Of a stretch of DNA of 64,000 bases, positions 34,138 through 42,515 are shown piece by piece. Under the pieces are notes generated by a model that saw only the letters and a list, made by a program, of their open reading frames with translations, had not been told where the DNA came from and made no database searches. The first letter of the stretch is position 1. Every line of letters begins with the position of its first letter. This DNA is from Bog-950 sp046329495 (GTDB lineage: Bacteria > Bacteroidota > Bacteroidia > Chitinophagales > LD1), in assembly GCA_046329495.1 (NCBI GenBank), contig JAXLUO010000009.1, positions 1-64,000 on the forward strand, in the 5' to 3' direction. Both the position numbers and the translations under genes were made by a program.

Positions 34138-35148
34138 CTACCAAAACTGGTAACCGCATATAACCTTAGGGCCAAACAAACCTTGTTTAACCGTGTAGGT
34201 TATATTAGAGGCGGTGTTGGCTTCATCATAATCCAGAAAGAAACGTATTAAAGGATAATTATTATAGGCATTCCCTTCTAACACAATCATGCTTGTAGGC
34301 CGGTATCCGCCACTGGTTAGTTCCTGGTAGCGTTCAAACCGGTAGGTTTCATAGTAAGTTGGTCCCGCAAACAACATATTGATTACAAAAACCAGGTTTA
34401 TTGCAAAAGGTGCTATGCCAAAAGCTGCAAAATACCGTCCGGCAACCTTTTCCTCCGCATCCAGCCACCTGCTGAGCAGTATTGCTCCCGACATAAAAAA
34501 CAAAAGCAAACTAAATAATAACGAAGCAGGCAGCACCGTAGCTAATACCACCTTTAAAAACAACACCACATTTGCAAGTGCCAATAGCAACGTTTTTGCC
34601 ACACGCAACTTCAAAACAATCTTTAGCGATTGGTAGAATTTGGGCCAGCTAACTTCCACCGAATCGAACAAGGTGCGTTTTAGTATGGGGCTAACAAGTG
34701 CCACAGCAAATACTATGGCAACTACTGCACCTATGCCCGCAAAGTAGCCGGCAAATACAATCAAACCACTAATGAAAAGCACTGAGAGAAAGAGATACAG
34801 GTGCGATGCTACGGTATCGCCGGCCTGCGTGTTTTTGTAGTAGTCGCTGTTTATAAAGTCCTCATATCGCTTTTGTGCTTCGGCCTGCGCGCGTGCACGG
34901 GCCTGTTGTTGTGCATCGTAATAACCTGTTTGTGTTTGGTAAGCATCTGTTTTACCATCCAATTGCTGCAACAATGTTTCGTACGCTTCTGTTAAGGCAA
35001 CAAAATCTTCGTGTGCAGTAGGGCTGGCATTGCGGTCGGGGTGTAATTGCTTGGCCCTTTGGCGGTAAGCCTTCTTTACAGCAGCAACATCAGCACCCGG
35101 CGATAAGCCCAGCAAGCGATAATAATAAGCGGTGTCTTTATAGGTCAT
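34138..35148 (-). CDS. DnaJ-domain membrane protein
   Basis: 336 residues. N-terminal J domain (about 5-65) with intact His36-Pro37-Asp38 in KQLHPDRN, so it should stimulate a DnaK ATPase. Then an Ala/Gln-rich linker (AQQQARARAQAEAQKRYEDF), and about four transmembrane segments between residues 115 and 265, ending in a soluble C-terminal domain. There is no Gly/Phe or zinc domain, so it is a type C J-protein at the inner membrane. It sits between the virion blocks, and its ATG has the AACACTATG leader seen in virion genes (35146-35155). Confidence 0.82.
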   Translation of the reverse strand: MTYKDTAYYYRLLGLSPGADVAAVKKAYRQRAKQLHPDRNASPTAHEDFVALTEAYETLLQQLDGKTDAYQTQTGYYDAQQQARARAQAEAQKRYEDFINSDYYKNTQAGDTVASHLYLFLSVLFISGLIVFAGYFAGIGAVVAIVFAVALVSPILKRTLFDSVEVSWPKFYQSLKIVLKLRVAKTLLLALANVVLFLKVVLATVLPASLLFSLLLFFMSGAILLSRWLDAEEKVAGRYFAAFGIAPFAINLVFVINMLFAGPTYYETYRFERYQELTSGGYRPTSMIVLEGNAYNNYPLIRFFLDYDEANTASNITYTVKQGLFGPKVICGYQFW

Positions 35149-35163
35149 AGTGTTTCTAAAAGC

Positions 35164-36117
35164 CTACTGTACAGGCTCGGCAAAAAACCGGCGCATTTCA
35201 GCGCTGGTTTCTTTTGTTTTTTCCATCATCGGCACGTGGCCGCAGGTATCAAATAAAACCAGCTCGCTGTTTGGTATATCGCGCTTAAAACGGTAAGCAT
35301 GTTCCAATGGTACAATATGATCCTGCTTGCCCCATATAATAAGTGTAGGGCACTTTACCTGCTTAATTAATGCAGTATCCGGAAAATCCTTATCCCTGGC
35401 CATGCTAAGCATATGCTGCAAATTACCTTCCTTATTTGTTATTTCATTGTTGTTCTGCACTTCTGCCATGTCAACTTTACTCGGGTCGCCATAGCAACGT
35501 TCAGCGCCACTTTTACTCATAAACAACGGCAAGCCCTTGTCAAATATTTTCGAAAGCGCCTTATAGCGGATAATAATCAATCCATTAGCTGTTTTCTCTA
35601 AATCGTACCCTGCGCTGCCCAACAGCACCAGCTTCGAAACCCGCGATGGATCTAAAGCCGCAATGTTCCAGGCCATCATGCCACCCATGCTGTTGCCTAC
35701 TACATACATGCTATCCAGGTGTAGCGAGTCTAAAAAGAACGTGAAGAAATCGCGGTATAGCTTTACATACTGCGGATGGGTTTCATCTACCGGCGGGCAA
35801 TCGCTTAATCCAAAACCCGGCAAATCAACCCGTATTACGCGGTACTCGCCCTTAAACTCTTCAGCCAGTTTATTAAAGTTGCGGTAATGGCCGCCAAAAC
35901 CGTGTATCATTAGCAAGGGCTTGCCGCTGCCTTCATCGGTATAATGTATGGTTGCCCCACGCCAATTCAAAAAATGACTGTTAGGCGTTGTAAAATCGCT
36001 GGTTACTTTATCCTTAGCCACAATTAAACTGGGCCTGAAGAACACCACCGCCAGCGGCAGGGTTACAAGTAATACAATTAAAATCAGCAGGTAACGGAGG
36101 AGCTTTTTCACTGGCAA
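35164..36117 (-). CDS. alpha/beta hydrolase with N-terminal membrane anchor
   Basis: 317-residue alpha/beta hydrolase. N-terminal hydrophobic helix (about 6-26), then a core fold with oxyanion region MIHGFGGHYRN, nucleophile Ser143 in GNSMGG, Asp266 in WGKQDHIVP and His294 in CGHVPM. The catalytic triad is complete. The anchor suggests the enzyme is attached to the periplasmic face of the inner membrane. Substrate cannot be predicted. It lies 15 bases after the DnaJ-domain gene (35148) on the same strand, which it precedes in transcription order, so both are probably one unit. It is followed to its right by the virion block 2 terminator. Confidence 0.82.
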   Translation of the reverse strand: MPVKKLLRYLLILIVLLVTLPLAVVFFRPSLIVAKDKVTSDFTTPNSHFLNWRGATIHYTDEGSGKPLLMIHGFGGHYRNFNKLAEEFKGEYRVIRVDLPGFGLSDCPPVDETHPQYVKLYRDFFTFFLDSLHLDSMYVVGNSMGGMMAWNIAALDPSRVSKLVLLGSAGYDLEKTANGLIIIRYKALSKIFDKGLPLFMSKSGAERCYGDPSKVDMAEVQNNNEITNKEGNLQHMLSMARDKDFPDTALIKQVKCPTLIIWGKQDHIVPLEHAYRFKRDIPNSELVLFDTCGHVPMMEKTKETSAEMRRFFAEPVQ

Positions 36118-36150
36118 TTAGTTTGTAGCTAATGTAACTATTTGGGTTAT

Positions 36151-36176
36151 AAAAATGCCCGCCTGGGCGGGCATTT
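36151..36176 (-). terminator. intrinsic terminator at the end of virion block 2
   Basis: Minus-strand stem ATGCCCGCC pairs with GGCGGGCAT across a 2-base loop, followed by TTTTTAT. It ends transcription just past the portal gene, so block 2 does not read into the cellular genes between the blocks. Confidence 0.85.
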
Positions 36177-36184
36177 CCGTTGGG

Positions 36185-37918
36185 CTATGCGTTGTTAGCC
36201 GCCTGCACTTCGTTGGCGTATTTTTTCAATTGGTCAAATTGCTTATCCAATGGCCATCGGTAAAAGTCGGCATGCTCGTTTATTGCGCGTTGCACAAATA
36301 CAGTGGCCTTACAACTTATGATATAATCTATTTCGGTAATGCCGCCGTTTTGCTTGCGTAGCACCTTTTCGTTCTCCCCTACGCAGGGCATGGGGTCCAG
36401 GCGCAAACTGCAAACCAGCAAATCGCGTAATTCGGGAGTGGTATAAAACTTCTTACTTACAAATTCTATCAGCATGGTTTGCAGCAGCGCGGGATGCAGG
36501 TTCTTTTCAATGGCCAGTACAATTTCATCCAGCAAATAGCGCAGTGATAGGATGTCAAACTTTTCAGGTACCGCAATTCGCGGAAGCAGCTTATTGCGCT
36601 CTGTACTATCCGGCAATACCAACTTATAGCGGTAGTGAATAATAAACCAGTAGCATTGGTCCAGTATATGCACCAGGTCTTCGGCTACAGCATATACAAA
36701 GTTGTTCAGTTCATCCCGGTCAATCTCTTTGGCATAACCACTTTGGCTAAGCGGTGTTTGCAGCAGAAACTGCATGTTAATACTCGCCAAGGCCTTGTAG
36801 GCATTCTTGTCTATTATCTCATCCTGAATTTTAATGATCTCTACCGGTTTATCGATGTATCCCTTCGGCGGTGTAGGCACCGCCGTTTCACCCAAATTAG
36901 TGTTGGGTTGCCGTACCACCAGTTTGCGGAAGGGACCGGAAGTAGAAAGCCTGCCTGTACCGCCGCATTTCGCACACATTTCATCGGTACCGTTCTTGTT
37001 GCAGTAGCCTTTGCTCTGGTTGCTGTTGTTATCGTAGCAGGCATCGCAAAGTTGGGTGGCATACTCCCAGGTCTCAGGGTACAAATGGGTTACTTTGGCA
37101 GCATCCAGGTCACTGTCTTCGCGCACTACTTTATTCAATCGCGGCACAATCGGGCTAATCCTCGATTCGTACACCATATAATTATCGTACGCTTCATAAA
37201 ACGCCCCGCGCACACGAAAAGCCGGCAATCGCTCCAACCCGTGCTGCCATTCTGCAGCCAGTACAAAACCCTGTTGTGCGCTTCCCTGCTCATAACGATA
37301 AATCATTTGTTTATCGGCTACATAAAATACATCACCATCATAACGCACGGAATTACCATGCCGGTAGGCACATTGTTCTTTGCTCTTTAATACAACCAGT
37401 TCATTCTCCTCAAACTCCAGCACCTGATCACTGTTAAACAATACAGGCACTGGTTGCAGGTATTCATGCGCTTCAGTACTGGTGTGCGTAGGCAACATTA
37501 GCACCACGGCATTCGGGTCTATTAAGTAGTTCTTCAAAAGCACGGTAAATGCCCAGTTACTAAGCGAGCCGTGATAAGGAAAATTCTCTTCGCAGTACTT
37601 CTCCGGTGTTTCATCTGCATGAATAACTACCGGTATATCGGTAGCTGCTACATGCCTTATACTCCAATCGCTGCTGCGGCGAATTTTGGATAAAGAAGAA
37701 ATGATCTGACTGATATGCTCCTTGGTTACCGGCTCGTAAATCTTCATCCGGTAGTTATAAATCTCATCGCTTTCGCTGGGCCGGTAATCGCTAAGCAGTT
37801 TATCGGGCTTTTCGCCATTAGCATGCAGGCGCAGGTTGTTGTAAATCTCTACCGTTTTACGGTAAGCGGCATGCCGCTTGCGGCCTTTAAAGTAAGGCTC
37901 TAAAAAAGTGTATTCCAT
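36185..37918 (-). CDS. phage portal protein candidate
   Basis: 577 residues, the size of a phage portal protein. The N-terminal region (SDEIYNYRMKIYEPVTKEHISQIISSLSKIRR), a central beta part and long C-terminal helices (about 400-560) fit the portal clip-stem-wing-crown plan, and it is the last gene of the block that begins with terminase. A cysteine cluster at about residues 290-320 (LCDACYD, GYC, MCAKCGGTGR) looks like a zinc-binding insertion resembling the DnaJ zinc motif. A 12-subunit ring at the capsid vertex would be expected. The leader is AAACACAAACTATG. The call rests on size, helical pattern and context. Confidence 0.65.
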   Translation of the reverse strand: MEYTFLEPYFKGRKRHAAYRKTVEIYNNLRLHANGEKPDKLLSDYRPSESDEIYNYRMKIYEPVTKEHISQIISSLSKIRRSSDWSIRHVAATDIPVVIHADETPEKYCEENFPYHGSLSNWAFTVLLKNYLIDPNAVVLMLPTHTSTEAHEYLQPVPVLFNSDQVLEFEENELVVLKSKEQCAYRHGNSVRYDGDVFYVADKQMIYRYEQGSAQQGFVLAAEWQHGLERLPAFRVRGAFYEAYDNYMVYESRISPIVPRLNKVVREDSDLDAAKVTHLYPETWEYATQLCDACYDNNSNQSKGYCNKNGTDEMCAKCGGTGRLSTSGPFRKLVVRQPNTNLGETAVPTPPKGYIDKPVEIIKIQDEIIDKNAYKALASINMQFLLQTPLSQSGYAKEIDRDELNNFVYAVAEDLVHILDQCYWFIIHYRYKLVLPDSTERNKLLPRIAVPEKFDILSLRYLLDEIVLAIEKNLHPALLQTMLIEFVSKKFYTTPELRDLLVCSLRLDPMPCVGENEKVLRKQNGGITEIDYIISCKATVFVQRAINEHADFYRWPLDKQFDQLKKYANEVQAANNA

Positions 37919-37949
37919 AGTTTGTGTTTAGTGTTGTAATTAATAGTTG

Positions 37950-38840
37950 TTACATGCTCCTTCTTTCAGGGCTCCAGTTGCGTTTAGGTTGCAACAGGTA
38001 AGCCATTGGCAATTGCAGGGCAGCGGCATAATAGCGGCACAGGTCGTTGTAAAAATGGCATACACCTTCCGTAGCATTATTGCCTCCGGCCGAATAACCC
38101 AGAAAGCTTTTGTATCTCGGTTTTGTCGTCTTCTCCATTAAATGCCAAAACATAAAAACTCTGCCCGCTTCCACCGGACCCATACCATGATGCAATGCCG
38201 CCAGGTTATAAGCCAACTCATCCGACACAGCTCCGGCAAATTCCGGCGATGGAACCTTAGGGTCTTTATAGAAGGCTTTCACGCTTTCAAAAAATGTCTC
38301 CACGCGCGAGGTCTTTTTAAAGAATACCAGTTCGCTGCTTAACTGATAAAACCTTCCTTTATTAATGCCATATACACGCTTTACATCAGCGGCATTGCAC
38401 CAGTGCGTATAATTGCCGTATGTTTTTAGCGAGCGCAGGTTAGTGTAGCCCCGGCTCTGTATATCAAAATCACCATCGCGGCTCATTTGCTCCATCACCA
38501 CACCCGGCATACACTTGCTGAATAGTATCAAATCACAATCCAGGTATAAAGTTTCTTCAAAAGGTGATAGATTGAATAAGTGCGTTTTAGCCTTAAAGTA
38601 ATCCGGCTTGTTGTTGGTGGTGTAGTATTCTTCGGGGCATTCGGCAAAGCTGCTGAACAGCGCTAAATGGTAAGGCGTAAGATGGCTAAGTGCATTGCCG
38701 CTATACACCAAATGTATCGGCATATCCCGGTCGTTATGGAAAATGGCAGAAGCCAAATTCGCTGCCATGCGGCCATATTGCGGATGCCTCAGGGCTAAAA
38801 GCAAAATGCCTCTTTTGTTTGTGTTTTCAATAGGGTCCAT
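37950..38840 (-). CDS. glycosyltransferase-like protein within virion block 2
   Basis: 296 residues from ATG 38840; TTG at 38852 would overlap the upstream gene, and ATG begins 2 bases after its stop. The fold pattern is GT-A: GILLLALRHPQYGRMAANLASAI nucleotide-binding region, the DxD motif LDCDLILFS (Asp-Cys-Asp) for divalent metal and sugar nucleotide, and a C-terminal FWHLMEKT/HFYNDLCRYY region. This resembles GT8 or related galactosyl-type families. Located between a tail protein and the portal in one tight operon, it may glycosylate virion or surface components. Family rank is uncertain. Confidence 0.65.
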   Translation of the reverse strand: MDPIENTNKRGILLLALRHPQYGRMAANLASAIFHNDRDMPIHLVYSGNALSHLTPYHLALFSSFAECPEEYYTTNNKPDYFKAKTHLFNLSPFEETLYLDCDLILFSKCMPGVVMEQMSRDGDFDIQSRGYTNLRSLKTYGNYTHWCNAADVKRVYGINKGRFYQLSSELVFFKKTSRVETFFESVKAFYKDPKVPSPEFAGAVSDELAYNLAALHHGMGPVEAGRVFMFWHLMEKTTKPRYKSFLGYSAGGNNATEGVCHFYNDLCRYYAAALQLPMAYLLQPKRNWSPERRSM

Positions 38841-38842
38841 AC

Positions 38843-39763
38843 TTAGTTGCAATAGTTATTGGTTAATTGAACTGGATCGCTCTGCTGCACTTTAAAGGTG
38901 GCCTGAGCTAAAGGATAGCGAGGCATATTGGTCCATTGCAGTTGGTAGGCTTCACTTAGCACAAACTCATTTTCGTCGATGCCGTTCTCATTTACACTGC
39001 TTATAAATACTGTGTCGTGCCGTAGCGCAGTAGCCAACATCAAATGCTGCTCTTTTGGCAGATAATCAACGGTAGCACTGTATTCGCGGTCCATGCGTGC
39101 ATACAACTGTATTTTGCTGCCATCGCTGCGGGTATAAGTTTTTTCTTCGGTAGGCAACTGCAGACTGTGCAGGTAAAATGGTAAGCGCACCGAGTTGTAA
39201 AAACCTTCATCTGCTGCATTAAACCCGGCGGTATTGTACAATTGGTAAAACGCATCCTCGTTATTCCGGTATTTAAGCACCGAGGTAAAGCAGGGGTCTG
39301 CTATTTTTTGCAAACAACCACAGCACCCTAACACCGAAAATCTACTGATCAATTCCGTGGCATCTTCCATTAACATGTTCAGATAGATACAATCACCGGT
39401 AGCATAAGTTGAAATTTTATCGGTAGTCCAGTTATTAATCGTCGCTAAAAATTGCATACTGCCCGGCGAGCCAAGCGGATAAATTTGCAGGGTGGCGTGG
39501 TAATCAGGTGGTGTAGTTTCGTCCTGAAAAGTCAGACAATCGCTGTAAGCCCCAACACTGAATTTTATTTGCGGACCCGGTGTGCCGGTTAAACCATTAC
39601 GGATGGCCGTATCTTCGGTTAAGGTGGTACAGGTTATCAGAAACTGAAACTGGATATCTTCCTTCTGATATACCGGCAAACAAACCTGTGGCCGTATGTT
39701 GCAGTCCTCAAATGCCAGGGGTGCATAAAAGCAGGTGCTTGAAAATTGAATACGTACGCTCAT
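38843..39763 (-). CDS. tail-associated virion protein candidate
   Basis: 306 residues, beta-rich, with many cysteines (CCGCLQKIADPC about residues 147-160). It begins with IQFSSTCFYAPLAFEDCNI and ends LAQATFKVQQSDPVQLTNNYCN. It follows the 842-residue tail protein with a 3-base gap and precedes the glycosyltransferase by 2 bases, so it is firmly in the virion operon. The position suggests a distal-tail or baseplate component. No family was recognised. Confidence 0.58.
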   Translation of the reverse strand: MSVRIQFSSTCFYAPLAFEDCNIRPQVCLPVYQKEDIQFQFLITCTTLTEDTAIRNGLTGTPGPQIKFSVGAYSDCLTFQDETTPPDYHATLQIYPLGSPGSMQFLATINNWTTDKISTYATGDCIYLNMLMEDATELISRFSVLGCCGCLQKIADPCFTSVLKYRNNEDAFYQLYNTAGFNAADEGFYNSVRLPFYLHSLQLPTEEKTYTRSDGSKIQLYARMDREYSATVDYLPKEQHLMLATALRHDTVFISSVNENGIDENEFVLSEAYQLQWTNMPRYPLAQATFKVQQSDPVQLTNNYCN

Positions 39764-39766
39764 AGT

Positions 39767-42295
39767 TTATAATTTTGGTCGTAAGGTAAATTCAGCTATG
39801 CCCTGTACAGGTTTGTAACTAAAGTCTTCGATGTAACCATACTGCACATCTCCACCACCGCACTGGTAGCCTATCAATCCATAAGGATTGGCTTTAATGG
39901 TTTTATATTGCGCGTAACTAACCGGATACTCAAATGTTACACGTTCGGCTGTATAAATGGGTTTAATGCTGTTTTCGTAAATAACGGTGTCAACACTTAT
40001 GTTGCCGTTCTCCAGCAAGGCACCATCCTGTTCTATCGTGCAATCATTTTCTTTTAAATCCAGGATGGCCACATAATTACCATCACCGGCGCTGAACAGC
40101 ACTTGCTTGTCTGCCCAATTATTTCCATAACCGCTCATCAGGGTTTTGGTATGTCGCAATGCATTGCGGGCAGGTGTAATCCGCAGGTTGTAGCAATACT
40201 CCGGATATAGAATATTAGCTGTAGAACCGCCGGGCTCAATGGCGTTTTGCTCCACGGTGTAAAACGGATGTGTTTCATCTACTACTAATACACCGCTACT
40301 GCCTACCTCGCTTACCACCGTCTCCACCATCACCATGTCGGTAGCTGCGCCATCAAAGCTGAACGAAGCCAGCGTAAAAGTACCGTTGTTAAATCCTGAC
40401 CCGGTAATGGTAATACTATCACCCGCTTGTAGGGTATCGGTAAAATCCCCGTTTACACTAATAGTATGCGGACCCTGGAAACGTGCTGTTCCTAAACTTC
40501 CGTTACGTAAGCAGATGATAAATGTGTCGTTATCATAACGCCAGTCCTTAGTGGTGTTGCCGTATTGACGGCGTGTAATTTCAATGGCATAATCCGATGC
40601 AATAAACGGACACAGCCGTTCATACAAATTGCGCAGTTGCTTTAAACTGGTGCGGTATTCTCGTTTGCCAAATACATCATTTAAGCCGTTTACGCTTTCC
40701 GTTTCCCAATTACTATAACCAATCGTAGCACGGTCGAAGGCCTTGGTGGGGTCAAACTCGCGCCGCAGTTCGCGGATACCGGTGCAGGTAAGCAACACAT
40801 CATCGCGGTAAAAATATTCCATAGGTTCTATGCGTAGCCAATCGCTGCCATCGTTGCGTACCAAATCCGGTTCAATACCCATACCAATGTTGTGGATGGC
40901 GTTCAGGGCATCAAAGCACTCGCGCATACTCAGCGTAAAGCCGGGTGTAAACTCGCTGTCACCAATGCGGATAAAACCCTGGTCCTTCGTTCTTATCTTC
41001 AAACCGCTGGTAATACAGGCCAATGCCCCGCAACCATTTACCGCACTCGGGTACGGCTGTGCATCCACCCTCCCGAAATAATCGCTATACACCCGCAAAC
41101 AATCCCCTGTATACGCCTCTGCCAACCGCGACAGCACTTCGTTGATCATATACACTTTGGCAGGGGTGGGAGCGCAGGTACTGTCTACCGTTATCTTCAA
41201 ACTGGCATTATCAATATGTATCGATAATTCAAACGGATCGGAAGGAGTTCCACCGCCGCCGCCGGTGGAATAATAGAAATTGCTCATCCCAAATAGAATA
41301 TAAACTGAATCTCCTTTTTTTAGATCTAGACTTAGGTTTTCGTCAATATTTATAGCTCCACCAGAACTATTGCATGTGCTACAACCAAAGCCAGTTTGAA
41401 GATTTAATTGCGCCATTGAACTAGGGTCGGCCTTGTTGCCATATATCAGGAAAATATTACCCGTAAAGTTTATCGTATCGCTTGAGGAAATGCTTATTTC
41501 TCCTTCTATCTTCAAATGCAATTGAACGCTACCCTCACATAGCAAACTCTCATCTGGCTGCCATTCAAGAATTCCGTTTTGCTGCGAAAAAAGCCTGCTT
41601 AATGGCGCTCCTGAGATGGTTCGTTCTCCATATATATACTCTTCTCTCGATGGGCTTTTTATCTCAGTTTGAATGTCGATGTCCCAGTTGAAGGCGTAAT
41701 AGAAAGTTCCAAATGTTCCCGAAGGGAATGAGTTAAGAACTACATCATTATAATTGAAGTTGTACGAAGTTGCTTCCCATTCGTTATTAAATTCAAATGG
41801 CTTGGCTGGGAGAACAATTAATTTATCCAAACAGTTATAAGCTGCCAAATCGTTTGATTCGCTCTGCATGCTTTGAAGGCTGGTTAAATCAAACTGTTGA
41901 TCTACCCTATTGCGTAATGTCAATAGGCAATTGATGTTTTCAACCCCACATTGGACTCCACATAAATCGGCGCAGTTATACTTGAATCGAGTGAAGTTGA
42001 AGCGACCACGGTATAGATTTTCAAAAAGATTATCATCACCGCATTTGTAATCAATCACCAGTTCGATATGTGCATCTACTCCTTTTATCCAATACCCGTT
42101 GTTTAAAACAGTCATCGCAATATCTGTCCAAAGCAATTGGCTTAAACTATCATCCCAATAATCAAAGAAGCCCTCCCAGGAATTATCTCTTTTCAATCTT
42201 AATGCAATCGCATCCCAGCCTATAGGTTCGTCTACTTCCATAGTTGTTGGAAGGAGTTCTGATGTCGTATAATCGACAATTGTAAATTTTAACAT
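39767..42295 (-). CDS. large tail/baseplate protein with compositionally different N-terminal third
   Basis: 842 residues without signal peptide, one of the largest virion-block proteins and directly after the short tape-measure-like gene, the position of baseplate hub or tail-tip proteins. Residues 1 to about 338 are encoded by AT-rich DNA (41280-42295). They end at a low-complexity STGGGGGTPSDP linker; the remaining residues use the codon style of the neighbours. The C-terminal part has receptor-binding-like beta segments and two CGALACITSG/CTGIRELRREFD regions. Seven or more cysteines occur in the N-terminal part (CADLCGVQCGVENINC). Mosaic exchange in the N-terminal part is likely. Confidence 0.62.
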   Translation of the reverse strand: MLKFTIVDYTTSELLPTTMEVDEPIGWDAIALRLKRDNSWEGFFDYWDDSLSQLLWTDIAMTVLNNGYWIKGVDAHIELVIDYKCGDDNLFENLYRGRFNFTRFKYNCADLCGVQCGVENINCLLTLRNRVDQQFDLTSLQSMQSESNDLAAYNCLDKLIVLPAKPFEFNNEWEATSYNFNYNDVVLNSFPSGTFGTFYYAFNWDIDIQTEIKSPSREEYIYGERTISGAPLSRLFSQQNGILEWQPDESLLCEGSVQLHLKIEGEISISSSDTINFTGNIFLIYGNKADPSSMAQLNLQTGFGCSTCNSSGGAINIDENLSLDLKKGDSVYILFGMSNFYYSTGGGGGTPSDPFELSIHIDNASLKITVDSTCAPTPAKVYMINEVLSRLAEAYTGDCLRVYSDYFGRVDAQPYPSAVNGCGALACITSGLKIRTKDQGFIRIGDSEFTPGFTLSMRECFDALNAIHNIGMGIEPDLVRNDGSDWLRIEPMEYFYRDDVLLTCTGIRELRREFDPTKAFDRATIGYSNWETESVNGLNDVFGKREYRTSLKQLRNLYERLCPFIASDYAIEITRRQYGNTTKDWRYDNDTFIICLRNGSLGTARFQGPHTISVNGDFTDTLQAGDSITITGSGFNNGTFTLASFSFDGAATDMVMVETVVSEVGSSGVLVVDETHPFYTVEQNAIEPGGSTANILYPEYCYNLRITPARNALRHTKTLMSGYGNNWADKQVLFSAGDGNYVAILDLKENDCTIEQDGALLENGNISVDTVIYENSIKPIYTAERVTFEYPVSYAQYKTIKANPYGLIGYQCGGGDVQYGYIEDFSYKPVQGIAEFTLRPKL

Positions 42296-42324
42296 TGTAT
42301 TCTCATTTTTTTATTGTATATTTT
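42294..42324 (+). promoter_or_regulatory. promoter of the 55-aa lipoprotein gene
   Basis: ATTG at 42294-42297, 19-base spacer, TATATTTT at 42317-42324: one mismatch in each box relative to TTTG-N19-TAnnTTTG. It lies on the opposite strand to the virion operon and overlaps the start of the tail gene, so this gene has its own transcription signal. Confidence 0.5.
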
Positions 42325-42345
42325 TAGTGTCTCAATTCAAGTAAA

Positions 42346-42513
42346 ATGAGGAACGCATTCTACCTTTTGGTTTTTAGCCTTGCAACATTATTGGCTTCAT
42401 GCAAAAAATGTTATGTGTGTACTGGATACAACGGGGCTCAATATGTAGAGCCCTGCGGTAGGGATGCCCAGCAATATCTTGATAATCCTAATTGGGGCTG
42501 TGCGGCCAAATAG
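42346..42513 (+). CDS. small Cys-rich lipoprotein, 55 aa, antisense to the virion operon
   Basis: Plus-strand gene inside minus-strand virion block 2, lying between the tape-measure-like and tail genes. It starts at ATG 42346 with a signal peptide MRNAFYLLVFSLATLLASC; lipobox LLASC, Cys19 lipidated, followed by KK. The mature part has four more cysteines (CYVC, PCGR, GC). It has its own promoter, lies in AT-rich DNA like the adjacent N-terminal third of the tail gene, and ends two bases before the stop of the tape-measure-like gene. This is the layout of a phage moron: an extra gene with independent expression. Surface exclusion is one possible role, purely inferred. Confidence 0.7.
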   Translation: MRNAFYLLVFSLATLLASCKKCYVCTGYNGAQYVEPCGRDAQQYLDNPNWGCAAK

Positions 42514-42515
42514 TC

